The notes: generated by a model not told the origin, from the sequence alone. Positions 35,392 to 44,839 are shown, counted from the first letter of the stretch. The stretch: 64,000 nucleotides of DNA from Acidobacteriaceae bacterium (GCA_019233755.1 JAFAMD010000006.1:1-64000); one strand, 5' to 3'. Numbers and translations: made by a program.

Positions 35392-35696
35392 CACATCCCC
35401 CTCCGTTGACCGATCGTTGGCTATCCCAACGTCGACCCCATCCGTAACGGATAGCGGTTACTCGACTACGGTCTTGAGCAAGCACGCCTCACGCCGTTCA
35501 AGTAATTCGTAATGTGTAGGGGTTTGCCGCAGGTGGAACAACGCTCAAAGGTCGATCATTGGGCGTCGTGGCGCAGGCACGTGCGTGGAATCGCGCAAAT
35601 CATCGCGACACTGAGACTGCCAGAGAAGCCTACTCTAGTCTCCGAGTACAGCGGCCGGCAGGCAGGCCGGACATCGCACGATGGGTTTTCGTAATA
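35392..35696. other. Intergenic region, nothing recognised
   Basis: About 300 bp between the operon above (start 35391) and the 3' end of glmM. It must hold the operon promoter. A small inverted repeat CGGCC-8 nt-GGCCG lies near 35650-35669. No gene is supported. Confidence 0.5.
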
Positions 35697-37070
35697 CTAA
35701 GTTGCGGCTCCCAATTCCAGGCGGATCGCATCCGCGATGCGGCCGGTCCACTTCTCCACATGCTCATGGGATTCGGCTTCAATCATTACGCGGGCAAGGG
35801 GCTCGGTGCCTGAGAAGCGAACGACCACGCGACCGCTGCCTGCGAACTCCTGCTCAGCCGCCTGAATTTCGGCTTGCACCGAATCGAGCTCCGTCAACGG
35901 GCGTTTCGTCTTGACGCGGACATTGACGAGCTTTTGCGGAAAGGTCTTCACCTCAGCAGAGAGACTGTCGAGAGAGCGGCCGGAGTCGCGCACGATCTCC
36001 AGCACACGCAGCGCGGTGAGAAGCCCGTCGCCGGTGGTCGCATACTGCAAGAAGATTACGTGACCTGACTGCTCGCCGCCCAGGGCCGCGCCGCGCTTCA
36101 GCATCTCTTCAAGGACGTACTTGTCGCCGACCGGCGTTCTGAGCAGCGTAATCCCCTCTCCTGCAAGCGCCTTCTCGAGGCCCAGGTTCGACATCACGGT
36201 CGCGACGATGACATCTCCCGGCAGCTTGCCGGCACGCTTTAAGGATGACCCGGCAAGAAAGAGAACGGCGTCGCCATCGACAATTCTGCCGCTGCTGCTG
36301 ACAAACAGCGCACGGTCTGCGTCGCCGTCGAATGCGATACCTAAATCCGCCTGCGATTCGACGACGCGGCGCTGCAGAGTTTCGAGGTGCAGTGAACCGC
36401 AGTCCAGATTGATGTTGCGGCCGTCCGGAGAAACGGCTACCCATTCGACCTGTGCTCCGAGGCGTTCGAAGAGCGCCGGTGCGACTTGCGTGGCGGAGCC
36501 GTTCGCACAATCGATGACCAGACGAAAGGGAAACGTTCCCGATACCGTACCCGCGAGGTAATCCGTGTAGATGTGATCGAGAGCAGGATCGATTTGCAAG
36601 CTCTGCGGTGTTGCTTCCTCGCCGCTGGCCAGCCACTCCGCCATCATCTGCTCGAGCTCCAGTTCCACTTCGTCGGGGAGCTTGTAGCCGGAATGGCTGA
36701 TCACCTTGAGGCCGTTGTCGTAATACGGATTGTGCGATGCGGAAATCATCACGCCGGCGATGAACGGCCCGACGCGGGTCAGGTAAGCAACCCCGGGCGT
36801 GGTGATCACTCCTGCGAACTTGGCATTGACGCCGGCACGGGCGAGTCCTCCCGACACTTGCTCCGCCAGCCAGAGGCCGCTTTCGCGCGTATCCACGCCG
36901 ATGAGGATTTCCGGTGTCGCGGCTGAGCTATGCGCGGCAGTGCGGCGCGCCCAGGCGCCGAGAGCGACACCCAAGGCGTGAGCCGTCCTGGCATCGAGCG
37001 GCGGTTCGCCGGCCACGCCGCGAATGCCATCGGTTCCGAACCACTGTCTGGACAGAGTTGCTGGTTGCAA
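35697..37070 (-). CDS. glmM: GlmM, phosphoglucosamine mutase
   Basis: 457 residues. GlmM converts glucosamine-6-phosphate to glucosamine-1-phosphate for UDP-GlcNAc and peptidoglycan synthesis. The N-terminal FGTDGIRGVAGE (11-22), active serine loop GVMISASHNPYYDNGLKV (about 100-117), metal loop FDGDADR and C-terminal phosphate site RFSGTEPLARVM are all intact. The family is distinguished from phosphomannomutase by FGTDGIRG and length. It is monocistronic, with the divergent Rrf2-type gene starting 115 nt upstream. Confidence 0.96.
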   Translation of the reverse strand: MQPATLSRQWFGTDGIRGVAGEPPLDARTAHALGVALGAWARRTAAHSSAATPEILIGVDTRESGLWLAEQVSGGLARAGVNAKFAGVITTPGVAYLTRVGPFIAGVMISASHNPYYDNGLKVISHSGYKLPDEVELELEQMMAEWLASGEEATPQSLQIDPALDHIYTDYLAGTVSGTFPFRLVIDCANGSATQVAPALFERLGAQVEWVAVSPDGRNINLDCGSLHLETLQRRVVESQADLGIAFDGDADRALFVSSSGRIVDGDAVLFLAGSSLKRAGKLPGDVIVATVMSNLGLEKALAGEGITLLRTPVGDKYVLEEMLKRGAALGGEQSGHVIFLQYATTGDGLLTALRVLEIVRDSGRSLDSLSAEVKTFPQKLVNVRVKTKRPLTELDSVQAEIQAAEQEFAGSGRVVVRFSGTEPLARVMIEAESHEHVEKWTGRIADAIRLELGAAT

Positions 37071-37184
37071 GTGATCCCTCGTAATCCTCTATGGTAGCCG
37101 TCATCGCAAAGGAAAGATTGCAAGGAGAGAAAACGGTCCGGAATGGGAGATTTACGGGCTGGGATTAGAATCAAAGGGAGTCAA

Positions 37185-37622
37185 ATGAACATCTCGGTCA
37201 AGAGCGAATACGCGCTCAAGGCGGTCTTTGACCTTGCGCTCCAGTACCTTACGGTGCCGCCGGGTGCCGGGATGACACCCATCAAAATCGCCGACATCGC
37301 GAGGCGTCAGAAAATTCCCCAAAAATTTCTGGAGCTGATTCTGGCCGGTTTGAAGCAAAGCGGCTTTGTCGATTCCAGGCGCGGCGCCGAAGGCGGCTAT
37401 CTGCTGGCGCGGTCACCCGACGTGATTACCGTGGGCGAGGTGCTGCGCGCCGTAGAAAGCTTTCGCACAATCGGACGTCAAGAGAACCAGGACCCGTTCG
37501 CAGATATCTGGCAACGCGTGGATGCCGCGATCTCCGATGTTCTCGATGGGACTTCATTCGGCCAACTGGCCCGCGAGTGGCAGCGAAAGCACACGGAGTA
37601 CATTCCCAATTGGGAGATCTGA
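37185..37622 (+). CDS. Rrf2-family transcriptional regulator
   Basis: 145 residues from the ATG at 37185 ([19 protein letters not shown]), which has AAGGGAG upstream; the frame is open a little further but without support. The winged-helix domain includes [42 protein letters not shown]. It lacks the three clustered cysteines of IscR/NsrR, so it is not an Fe-S sensor of that kind and is more like CymR. CymR regulates cysteine metabolism together with cysteine synthase CysK, and cysK follows directly here. That functional link is an inference from synteny. Confidence 0.9.
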   Translation: MNISVKSEYALKAVFDLALQYLTVPPGAGMTPIKIADIARRQKIPQKFLELILAGLKQSGFVDSRRGAEGGYLLARSPDVITVGEVLRAVESFRTIGRQENQDPFADIWQRVDAAISDVLDGTSFGQLAREWQRKHTEYIPNWEI

Positions 37623-37633
37623 AAGGACCCGCT

Positions 37634-38587
37634 TTGGTTTACCAAGACAACTCATTCAGCATCGGCCGTACGCCGCTGGTGAAATTGAACCGTGTTATAG
37701 ACGGCACGAGTGCTACGGTGCTGGCGAAGATCGAAGGACGAAATCCGGCCTACTCGGTCAAGTGCCGCATTGGGGCATCTATGATCTGGGATGCAGAGGA
37801 GCGCGGTTTATTGGGACCGGGCCGGGAGATCGTCGAACCTACCAGCGGTAACACCGGCATCGCGCTGGCTTTCGTTGCCGCAGCCCGAGGCTATCCCATT
37901 ACCCTGACCATGCCGGACACCATGTCGATTGAGAGGCGAAAAGTGCTCAAGGTGCTCGGCGCCAATCTGGTGCTGACAGAAGGCGCCAAGGGCATGAAGG
38001 GCTCCATCGCCAAGGCCGAAGAAATTCAGGCGAGCGACCCGAAACGCTTTTTCCTGCCTCAGCAGTTCCAGAATCCGGCCAATCCGCTCATTCACTTCCA
38101 GACGACCGGACCCGAGATCTGGGAGGACACGGGGGGAACCGTTGACGTTCTGATCTCAGGCGTCGGAACCGGGGGCACGATCACCGGCGTTTCGAGGTAC
38201 ATCAAGCACGAGAAGAAACATCCGCTTATTTCGATCGCTGTGGAGCCGACCGCCAGCCCGGTGATTACGCAGGCTCTCAACGGGGAAGAACTAAAGCCGG
38301 GCCCGCACAAGATTCAGGGACTGGGAGCGGGCTTTATACCGGGGACGCTCGACCTGTCGATGGTGGATCGGGTGGTACAGGTTACGAACGAGGAGTCGAT
38401 CGAGATGGCGCGGCGGCTCTCCAAAGAAGAAGGTATTTTATCGGGTATTTCGTGCGGTGCGGCCGTGGCGGCTGCGGTGCGCGTTGCTCAAGAGCCCGAG
38501 ATGGCAGGTAAGACGATCGTGGTGGTGCTGCCCGATGCGGGCGAACGATACCTGAGTTCATCGCTGTTTGAAGGAATGTTTGACTAA
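37634..38587 (+). CDS. cysK: CysK, cysteine synthase (O-acetylserine sulfhydrylase)
   Basis: 317 residues from a TTG at 37634, chosen because AAAGGA lies 6 nt before it and the resulting start ([20 protein letters not shown]) aligns with the usual CysK N-terminus. The PLP lysine is in [25 protein letters not shown] binds the substrate carboxylate, and [14 protein letters not shown] binds the PLP phosphate. It makes cysteine from O-acetylserine and sulfide. It starts 11 nt after the Rrf2-type regulator stop, so the two are almost surely co-transcribed. Confidence 0.94.
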   Translation: MVYQDNSFSIGRTPLVKLNRVIDGTSATVLAKIEGRNPAYSVKCRIGASMIWDAEERGLLGPGREIVEPTSGNTGIALAFVAAARGYPITLTMPDTMSIERRKVLKVLGANLVLTEGAKGMKGSIAKAEEIQASDPKRFFLPQQFQNPANPLIHFQTTGPEIWEDTGGTVDVLISGVGTGGTITGVSRYIKHEKKHPLISIAVEPTASPVITQALNGEELKPGPHKIQGLGAGFIPGTLDLSMVDRVVQVTNEESIEMARRLSKEEGILSGISCGAAVAAAVRVAQEPEMAGKTIVVVLPDAGERYLSSSLFEGMFD

Positions 38588-38624
38588 TTCAGATGAATTA
38601 GTTGAAAAACCTGAAACAAAATTG

Positions 38625-38662
38625 TCGCGCGAGAGTAACCCCTCCCGCGCGACGTTCGTTTT
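38625..38662 (+). terminator. Likely terminator after cysK
   Basis: TCGCGCG (38625-38631) pairs with CGCGCGA (38646-38652), followed by CGTTCGTTTTAT. The T-run is short, so efficiency is uncertain. The remainder of 38663-38861 shows no gene. Confidence 0.5.
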
Positions 38663-38861
38663 ATAGGTACATCCCCGTAACGAACGCGGGCGCTCGTCCC
38701 CCAAACCCGAACCCCAGAGCGCCCGCCCCCTCTTTTCGACAGTACCTGTCGGCATTCACGTGTTTGCAGAGTGTTTCTATTGCCGCAGTTTTGATGTTCT
38801 GAAGATACGCTCGTGCGCTTGTAACGGCGTGAGCCAGGCGGAAGGGCTGATCGCGGAACTT

Positions 38862-38936
38862 TGGTAGCGCTAAGGGGAATCGAACCCCTATTTGAGCCTT
38901 GAGAGGGCTCCGTCCTAACCGTTAGACGATAGCGCC
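38862..38936 (-). tRNA. tRNA-Glu (anticodon CTC)
   Basis: Full cloverleaf on the minus strand. Acceptor GGCGCTA/TAGCGCT (with a G-U first pair), D-arm, anticodon stem GAGCC/GGCTC with loop CTCTCAA, T-arm AGGGG-TTCGATT-CCCCT, and an encoded ACCA end. The anticodon is at 38901-38903 and reads GAG codons. Confidence 0.95.
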
Positions 38937-39012
38937 GTCCAAGTGAGGCATTCCCAGTATACCGGGTCCGCCTCACAAGAGTCTGTTCTGTGGAATGAAA
39001 TCGAGGGGACGA

Positions 39013-39522
39013 TTACAAAGCTGCGGGCATTGGCAGATTGCACTTCGCAAGGGCCTTCGCAATCAGGGCAATTGCTTCCGGCTCACTCACTGACTTCGCA
39101 ACGGAGGTCTCAAGAATCAGCATGCTGCGCGCCCGCTCCAGCATCTTCTTTTCGCGGAACGACAAGGGCTTCGAAGTCTGGATGATCACCAGGGCCTTAA
39201 AAACCTCGGCGATCTCGAGCAGGCTTCCGCCTCTCATCTTGTCCGAGTTTTCCTTAAAGCGGTCTTTCCAGTCCTGCGGGCAGCAAGGCCGCCCCGCCGA
39301 GAGGTAGGTAAGTACACGCGTAATTTCACTACATTTGGTTACTTTTCGGAGTCCTAAGTCCCCCACATGTGAAAAAGGCACCATCACAGTCATGCTGCTA
39401 GGTGCCAAACGAAGTAAATAAAAACGCTCTTGTTGAGTGCCGAATGAACGGGAACTGATGTTTTCGACGGTCCCTACGCCGTGATTAGGGTAGACAACCT
39501 TCTCGCCGACCTGAAAGGTCAT
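39013..39522 (-). CDS. CarD/CdnL-family RNA polymerase-binding regulator
   Basis: 169 residues. The N-terminal RNA-polymerase interaction domain reads FQVGEKVVYPNHGVGTVENI (3-22), as in CarD, CdnL and the TRCF relative, and is followed by PFSHVGDLGLRKV. The helical C-terminal domain binds DNA near the promoter -10 element (SFREKKMLERARSMLILE, about 120-138). CarD-type proteins stabilise open promoter complexes, notably for rRNA genes. AGGAAAGAGG precedes the ATG. It lies next to a tRNA gene with no operon partners. Confidence 0.9.
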   Translation of the reverse strand: MTFQVGEKVVYPNHGVGTVENISSRSFGTQQERFYLLRLAPSSMTVMVPFSHVGDLGLRKVTKCSEITRVLTYLSAGRPCCPQDWKDRFKENSDKMRGGSLLEIAEVFKALVIIQTSKPLSFREKKMLERARSMLILETSVAKSVSEPEAIALIAKALAKCNLPMPAAL

Positions 39523-39806
39523 TCATGGACCTCTTTCCTGGGTTAAATATCAGTAGAGATGAACAGCCCAAAGGAATGTTAAACCTCCATTAAGATTTCG
39601 TCAAGAAGAAAAGAGACAGATCCACAACCGAATGGGTGGTGTATATCAGAATCCGGTGAAACTTCCATACTGTAGCGATTTCTGTGTAACGTTGCACCCC
39701 AACCCGGTGTCACTCTAAAAGTGCCTGTTTCGCCCTGCGAACCGCCTCTAATTTTGGAAGGGCCGGGCATTTCCCCGACCCCTCTCTTTTTATTAGATCG
39801 AAAACG
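39523..39806. other. Intergenic region with a hairpin
   Basis: About 280 bp. GGGCCGGG...CCGACCC (about 39761-39783) forms a hairpin followed on the plus strand by CTCTCTTTTTATT. On the minus strand it could end the E2 operon less efficiently. The rest should hold the CarD gene promoter. Confidence 0.45.
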
Positions 39807-41177
39807 CTAGAGAACGTTAGCCGACCAATTCTCCAGAATCGACTTCACCTTCTGGCAGAACTGATCCGCCAGCGCACCGTCGATCAGGCGGTGATCGAAC
39901 GTCAGAGCGAGGTGCGCCTGGGAGCGAATCGCTATGGCATCGCCTTCCACCACGGCCGGTACTTTCTCGACCGCTCCCATGCCGAGAATCGCCACCTGCG
40001 GCTGGTTGATTACCGGTGTCGCGAAAATGCTGCCGAAGCTGCCGAAGTTCGTGATGGAGAACGTGCCGCCCTGCACCTCATCCGGCTTGAGCTGCCGCGA
40101 ACGGGCGCGCGTGGCGAGATCTACAATGGCACGCTGCAAGCCGGCCACGTTCTTCTCGTCGGCGTTGCGAATCACCGGGACGATCAAGCCGCCGTCGAGC
40201 GCAACAGCGATTCCGATGTTGATGTCGCGATAGTAGACGATGTTCTTGCCATCGATGGAAGCGTTGAAGATGGGGAAGGCGCGCAGCGCTTCCGCGGTTG
40301 CGGAGGTCAGGAACGGCAGGAACGTCAGCGAGAAGCCGTTTCGCTCCTGGAACTCCTTCTTTAACCGGTCGCGCAGCTTGGCGATCTTCGTTATGTCGAT
40401 GCGGTGCACGGTTGTGACGTGCGCCGAAGTGCGCTTGCTCATCACCATGTGCTCGGCGATTTTTTGCCGCATGATGTTCATGGGCTCGGTCCGGACCTTC
40501 GCTGATTCCGCCAGTGGCAGCGGGGCCGGCGGGGGAGCTTCGACAGGTCGAGCGGCGGCCGCCTGCGGGGACGCTACAGGTGCAGCAGCCGGCGGCGGGG
40601 GCGCGGCATAGGTACGCGCGGCCTGCGACGACATATACGCCTCAATGTCCTGCTTGGTGATGCGCCCGCCGGCACCCGTCCCTCTTACCTGGGCCAAATC
40701 GATGTTGTACTCGCGCGCCATCTTGCGAACGAGCGGCGAAAGCGGTCCCAGCTCTTCCGCGGCCGGGGCTTCCGGCGCAGGCGCCTGCGGCGGAGCGGGA
40801 TTGAACGGGTACGGACCGGCAGCCGTAGGAGTCGGAGCCGGCGGCGGCGGAGGGGCCGGTGCTGCCGGAGCGGGCTGCGCTTGCGCGGGTGGGGGGGCCG
40901 GCGCCGCAGCCTGTGCCGGCGGTGCGGGCTGAGCCGCTGCACCGTTCTCTCCAATGCGTGCCACCACCGAATTAATCGCTACGGTTGTGCCTTCCTGGAC
41001 CAGCACTTCACTCAGGACACCGGCGGCCGGGGACGGAATTTCCGTGTCCACCTTATCGGTCGAAATTTCGAATAAGGGTTCGTCCCGCTCCACCTTGTCG
41101 CCCGGCTTCTTCAGCCAGCGCGTAAGCGTACCCTCAACAATGCTTTCGCCCATCTGGGGCATTACCACGTCAATCAT
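39807..41177 (-). CDS. Dihydrolipoamide acyltransferase (E2 of a 2-oxoacid dehydrogenase complex)
   Basis: 456 residues. One lipoyl domain (1-76) with the lipoylated Lys42 in STDKVDTEIP. A long Ala/Pro linker follows (about 80-140). The peripheral subunit-binding domain (about 147-183) has LSPLVRKMAREYNIDL and GTGAGGRITKQDI. A second linker precedes the acyltransferase core, whose catalytic motif is DHRLIDG near the C-terminus. Which substrate (pyruvate, 2-oxoglutarate or branched-chain) cannot be told, as no E1 gene is in the window. Its start overlaps the lipB stop by 4 nt, coupling synthesis of E2 with the enzyme that lipoylates it. Confidence 0.93.
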   Translation of the reverse strand: MIDVVMPQMGESIVEGTLTRWLKKPGDKVERDEPLFEISTDKVDTEIPSPAAGVLSEVLVQEGTTVAINSVVARIGENGAAAQPAPPAQAAAPAPPPAQAQPAPAAPAPPPPPAPTPTAAGPYPFNPAPPQAPAPEAPAAEELGPLSPLVRKMAREYNIDLAQVRGTGAGGRITKQDIEAYMSSQAARTYAAPPPPAAAPVASPQAAAARPVEAPPPAPLPLAESAKVRTEPMNIMRQKIAEHMVMSKRTSAHVTTVHRIDITKIAKLRDRLKKEFQERNGFSLTFLPFLTSATAEALRAFPIFNASIDGKNIVYYRDINIGIAVALDGGLIVPVIRNADEKNVAGLQRAIVDLATRARSRQLKPDEVQGGTFSITNFGSFGSIFATPVINQPQVAILGMGAVEKVPAVVEGDAIAIRSQAHLALTFDHRLIDGALADQFCQKVKSILENWSANVL

Positions 41178-41848
41178 CGGGTCTCCTGCAATTCTCGAGT
41201 TGCCATCACCAGTTCATAGTCAAATACGCGTGCGAAGGAGGCCGTGATGGCACCCATAACCTCTTCGCGGCTTGCCCCGCAGCCCAAAGTACGAAGCGAA
41301 CACACCGGCTTCGTCAGGCCGCAAGGAACAATATATTGGAAGTAGCTCAGGTCGGTTTCCACATTCAGAGCGAATCCGTGCGAGGTGATCCAGCGGCTGA
41401 TGTGAATACCGATGGCCGCGATCTTCGCTCCGTTTACCCAGACGCCTTCGTACCCTCGCTCCGGAATTCGTCCGGCCGCGATGCCGAATGTTCGAAGAGC
41501 CCCGATCAACGACTGTTCCACGCCCGCGAAAAACGCGTGAACATCGCGCCTCCATTCTCGCAAGTCAAGAATGGGGTACCCGACGATTTGTCCGGGACCG
41601 TGATACGTCACATCGCCGCCGCGATCGGTCTCGAAGTAATCGACCCCGCTGCGGGCCAGAATCTCCGGGCTGGCCAGCAGATGCTGCTCTTTGCCGTTCC
41701 GGCCCATGGTAACCACGTGCGGATGCTCGACAAACAGCAGCGTATCCGTTCCTTCGCCGCGCTTGCGCTGATCAATGTGGCGTTGTTGCACCTCGAGCGC
41801 ATCCGCATAGCGCAGGCGCCCAAGGTCGATCACTTCAAGCGGTCTCAT
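41174..41848 (-). CDS. lipB: LipB, lipoyl(octanoyl) transferase
   Basis: 224 residues from the ATG at 41848 (MRPLEVIDLGRLRYADAL), which is just after the lpd stop; a longer frame begins inside lpd and is not used. LipB moves octanoate from acyl carrier protein to lipoyl domains. The active-site pair is Lys142 (AKIAAIG) and Cys176 (VPCGLT). RGGDVTYHGPGQIVGYPI (about 77-94) forms the lipid pocket. It sits between the E3 and E2 genes, an apt place for the enzyme that prepares E2. Confidence 0.95.
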   Translation of the reverse strand: MRPLEVIDLGRLRYADALEVQQRHIDQRKRGEGTDTLLFVEHPHVVTMGRNGKEQHLLASPEILARSGVDYFETDRGGDVTYHGPGQIVGYPILDLREWRRDVHAFFAGVEQSLIGALRTFGIAAGRIPERGYEGVWVNGAKIAAIGIHISRWITSHGFALNVETDLSYFQYIVPCGLTKPVCSLRTLGCGASREEVMGAITASFARVFDYELVMATRELQETR

Positions 41849-41858
41849 ATGCCGCGGG

Positions 41859-43253
41859 TCAGATGTTGATTGCCAGACCGTAGACGTTGTTGAACGACTC
41901 GCCGATGGCTTCATAGAGCGTCGGATGCGCATGGATGGTCGCCATCATGCTTTCTACCGTAGCTTCCGCTTCCATCGCGGTCACCGCTTCGGAAATCAAT
42001 TCGAACGCTTCCGGACCAATGATGTGCACGCCGAGAATTTCGCCGAATGTTTCGTCCGCGACCACCTTGACGAACCCCTCATGCTTGTCGAGGATCGTTG
42101 CTTTGCTGTTTGCAACGAATGGGAACTTGCCCACTTTCACCTTAAAGCCCTGTGCGCGCGCCTGGGCCTCCGTGAGCCCCACGCTGCCGATACCGGGATC
42201 GGTGTAGGTCGCGCCGGGGATGCGGTTCTTGTTCACAGGCCGCACCGCCTTGCCCGCGATGTGGCCCACCGCGACCATGCCCTCCCCGCTCGCCACGTGC
42301 GCAAGCTGCGGAGTGCCCGCCACAACGTCGCCGATGGCATACAGCCCGGGTTCTCCGGTGCGCTGATAGGCATCCACTACGACGAAGCCGCGATCGAGTT
42401 GCGCGCGTGTATTCTCGATGCCGATGTTCTCGGTATTCGGCTTGCGTCCCACGGCAACCAGGAGCTTGTCGAACTCCATTTCTTCCTTCTTGCCGTTCGC
42501 CAGCGTGATACTGAGGTTTACACTGTTCGCATTCTTGCGAACGTTCTCCGCTCGCGCCCCGGTTTCTACGCGGATACCGCTCTTCTTGAAATGCCTCTCG
42601 AGCTCCTTCGAGACCTCTTCGTCTTCCACTGGAACCACGCGAGGCAGCATCTCGAGGACGGTCACCTGGGATCCAAAACGGTTGAAGATGGATGCGAACT
42701 CCACGCCCACCGCCCCGGCGCCGATAATGCCGATCGATTTCGGAACGGCAGGCATGTCGAGGATCTCGACGTTGGTCAGGATCAGGTCGTTATCCGGCTG
42801 CAGCCCGGGCAGCATGCGGGCCTCTGAGCCGGTGGCGAGAATGATGTTTTTCGCCTCCAGCGTTTGTGTGCCCTCGGCGCCCTGCACCTCGATGCGGCCG
42901 CCGCCGAGCAGACTTGCGCAGCCCTTGATGACATCGACCTTGTTCTTCCGCATCAGGAACTCGACGCCCTTGGAGTGCTTCGAGACGATCTTGTTTTTGC
43001 GGTCGAGCACCTTGGGATAATTCAACTGCGGATCGCGGCACTCAATGCCCTGCGCAGCGGAATCTTTGAAGTAGTCCCAAACATCCGCGGTGTGAAGAAG
43101 GGCCTTGGTGGGGATGCAACCGACCAGAAGGCATGTTCCGCCCAGTCTCGGCTGCCGTTCGATTAATGCGGTTTTCAGCCCGTACTGGCCCGACCGCACC
43201 GCAGCGGAGTATCCACCGGGGCCGCTGCCGATTACCACGACATCGTAAGTCAT
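41859..43253 (-). CDS. lpd: Dihydrolipoamide dehydrogenase (E3)
   Basis: 464 residues. FAD site VVVIGSGPGGYSAAVRSGQ (6-24), redox disulfide GGTCLLVGCIPTKALLH with Cys41 and Cys46. The NAD site is SIGIIGAGAVGVEFASI near 178, and the C-terminal HAHPTLYEAIGE contains the catalytic His-Glu of the dimer interface. It reoxidises lipoamide in 2-oxoacid dehydrogenase complexes. First gene of the lpd-lipB-E2 operon. The redox loop reads LLV where LNV is common, a mild change. Confidence 0.96.
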   Translation of the reverse strand: MTYDVVVIGSGPGGYSAAVRSGQYGLKTALIERQPRLGGTCLLVGCIPTKALLHTADVWDYFKDSAAQGIECRDPQLNYPKVLDRKNKIVSKHSKGVEFLMRKNKVDVIKGCASLLGGGRIEVQGAEGTQTLEAKNIILATGSEARMLPGLQPDNDLILTNVEILDMPAVPKSIGIIGAGAVGVEFASIFNRFGSQVTVLEMLPRVVPVEDEEVSKELERHFKKSGIRVETGARAENVRKNANSVNLSITLANGKKEEMEFDKLLVAVGRKPNTENIGIENTRAQLDRGFVVVDAYQRTGEPGLYAIGDVVAGTPQLAHVASGEGMVAVGHIAGKAVRPVNKNRIPGATYTDPGIGSVGLTEAQARAQGFKVKVGKFPFVANSKATILDKHEGFVKVVADETFGEILGVHIIGPEAFELISEAVTAMEAEATVESMMATIHAHPTLYEAIGESFNNVYGLAINI

Positions 43254-43447
43254 TTTCGTCTCAAGTGTAGCATCCGGGCCTTATTTTTCAGGGGTTTCAG
43301 GGTAGTTCAAAACGGGGATAAGCGGTGAATTTCCACTTGGTAAACGGTTGAGAACACGAGGCCCTCCGCTGTGCCTCCGATGCGTTCGTCGTGACGCGCA
43401 GATCGGAAACGGTCACGCTCGAGCCTACGTATCATTGAAGGAGAGCT

Positions 43448-44833
43448 ATGCGTTGGATTGTCTGTGCCGCCCTCGTATGTTCGTTTGGTCTTCCGGGCGC
43501 GGCCCAATCGCCGGACGCAACCGAACAAAAGGCCCCGCCGAAGCGCGAACCGCCACCCGGAACGCTCCACAGCGTCGTTGTTAAGGGCAACCAGCTCTAC
43601 TCCTCCGCCGAAATTGTCAAAGAGTCGGGTTTGAAGCCGGAACAGCACATCAGCGTGGCTGCCATTGAGGCAGCGCGCAAGAAACTGCAGTATACGGAAC
43701 TGTTCAACGACATTGCGTACGAATACCGGTTCACCAGTGGAACTGCGCCCGCCTACGACGTGACGTTCCAGGTCGCGGAGAACCAGCAGCTCTTTCCTAT
43801 GCGCTTTGAGCGGCTCGGATTGACGCCCGATGCGGCGCGCGCCTGCCTGAAAGATCACGTCGACCTTTACTCGGACCGCATTCCGGGCACCCAAGGCGTG
43901 CTCAAACGTTATACGGCGGCCCTGCAGGATTGCGCGCGCGCCACAAATCCGAAGATGAAAGTGCACGCGGTGATCTCGAATGACGATCCGCAGCAACTCG
44001 CCGTTCTGTTCACTCCAGAGACGCCGGCGCCGACGATTTCCCAGGTGATCGTCAGTGGCAATCAGGCGGTAGATACCGGCACAATTTTGCGTGCCGTGAA
44101 TGATGTGGCAATCGGTGTACCGCTGTCCGATGAACGGCTGAAGCGAATTCTCGATGGCGCCATCCGGCCCCTCTATGCGGCGAAAGGATACGCGGCGGTC
44201 AGCTTTCCCAAAGTGGAAACGGAGCCTTCGAAGGACAACCTGGGAGTGGTCGTAAAGGTGCAGATTGCCGACGGTCCGGCTTTCAAGTTCGGCACGATTC
44301 GCTTCCGCGGAACGGGCCTCGATGAAGACGAGGTCCGTTCCACCATTCCGTTTAAACCCGGCCAGCCATACAACGGGCAGCAGGTGGACACCTTCCGCCT
44401 GGCCATGCTGCACAGCCTGCGGCGCCGGGGCATGTTGGACGCGAGCATCGTGCCACAAACCGATACAGACGACAGCAAGCGAACGGTGAACGTCACCTTC
44501 AGCGTCACGCCCGGAGAAGTTTACAATTTTGCAAAGCTCGATGTGCAGGGGCTGGATATTACGACCCAGCCGGTTATCGAGAAGCTGTGGGGCGAAAAGC
44601 CCGGGCATCCTTTCAATCCCGATTACCCGGACTTTTTCTTAAAACGTATCGAGGAGCAGGGTATTTTCGATAACCTCGGCGATACGCATTCCGACTTCAC
44701 ATCCGACCCCACAACCCATAACGTGACCGTGCACCTCTATTTCAAGGGTGGCGAGTCCGCACAGACCCACGCCAAGCGAAAGAAAGAAGAGGACGAGAAG
44801 AAAACCAGCGACGGCACCTGGAGCCCCTACTAA
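43448..44833 (+). CDS. Secreted POTRA-repeat protein without a beta-barrel
   Basis: 461 residues with a signal peptide (about 1-20) and a GAAGGAGAG ribosome-binding site. Several POTRA-like units are visible. LHSVVVKGNQLYSSAEIVKESGL begins the first (about 40), TISQVIVSGNQAVDTGTILRAV a second (about 198), FKFGTIRFRGTGLDEDEVRSTI a third (about 280) and VYNFAKLDVQGLDITTQPVI a fourth (about 358). BamA and TamA have such repeats but end in a 16-strand barrel. Here the sequence ends after the POTRA region with a charged tail (KRKKEEDEKKTSDG). It is probably periplasmic and may bind BAM or nascent outer-membrane proteins. Acidobacteria have related proteins of unknown role. Confidence 0.78.
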   Translation: MRWIVCAALVCSFGLPGAAQSPDATEQKAPPKREPPPGTLHSVVVKGNQLYSSAEIVKESGLKPEQHISVAAIEAARKKLQYTELFNDIAYEYRFTSGTAPAYDVTFQVAENQQLFPMRFERLGLTPDAARACLKDHVDLYSDRIPGTQGVLKRYTAALQDCARATNPKMKVHAVISNDDPQQLAVLFTPETPAPTISQVIVSGNQAVDTGTILRAVNDVAIGVPLSDERLKRILDGAIRPLYAAKGYAAVSFPKVETEPSKDNLGVVVKVQIADGPAFKFGTIRFRGTGLDEDEVRSTIPFKPGQPYNGQQVDTFRLAMLHSLRRRGMLDASIVPQTDTDDSKRTVNVTFSVTPGEVYNFAKLDVQGLDITTQPVIEKLWGEKPGHPFNPDYPDFFLKRIEEQGIFDNLGDTHSDFTSDPTTHNVTVHLYFKGGESAQTHAKRKKEEDEKKTSDGTWSPY

Positions 44834-44839
44834 CGTCTA

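Noticed and set aside
37143-37184. Longer start for the Rrf2 regulator
   Set aside because: The ATG at 37185 has AAGGGAG upstream and matches where the family begins.
39751-39785. Hairpin as a riboswitch or small RNA upstream of the CarD gene
   Set aside because: Only a simple GC-rich stem with a T-run on the plus strand is visible, best explained as a terminator.
41849-41932. Longer start for lipB inside lpd
   Set aside because: The extra 28 residues are the lpd 3' end in another frame, and the ATG at 41848 fits the family start.
43307-44608. A 433-residue open frame on the minus strand
   Set aside because: It lies opposite the POTRA-repeat gene, which has a signal peptide, strong ribosome-binding site and clear domains. 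The antisense frame has no recognisable motif; long antisense frames are expected at this GC content.
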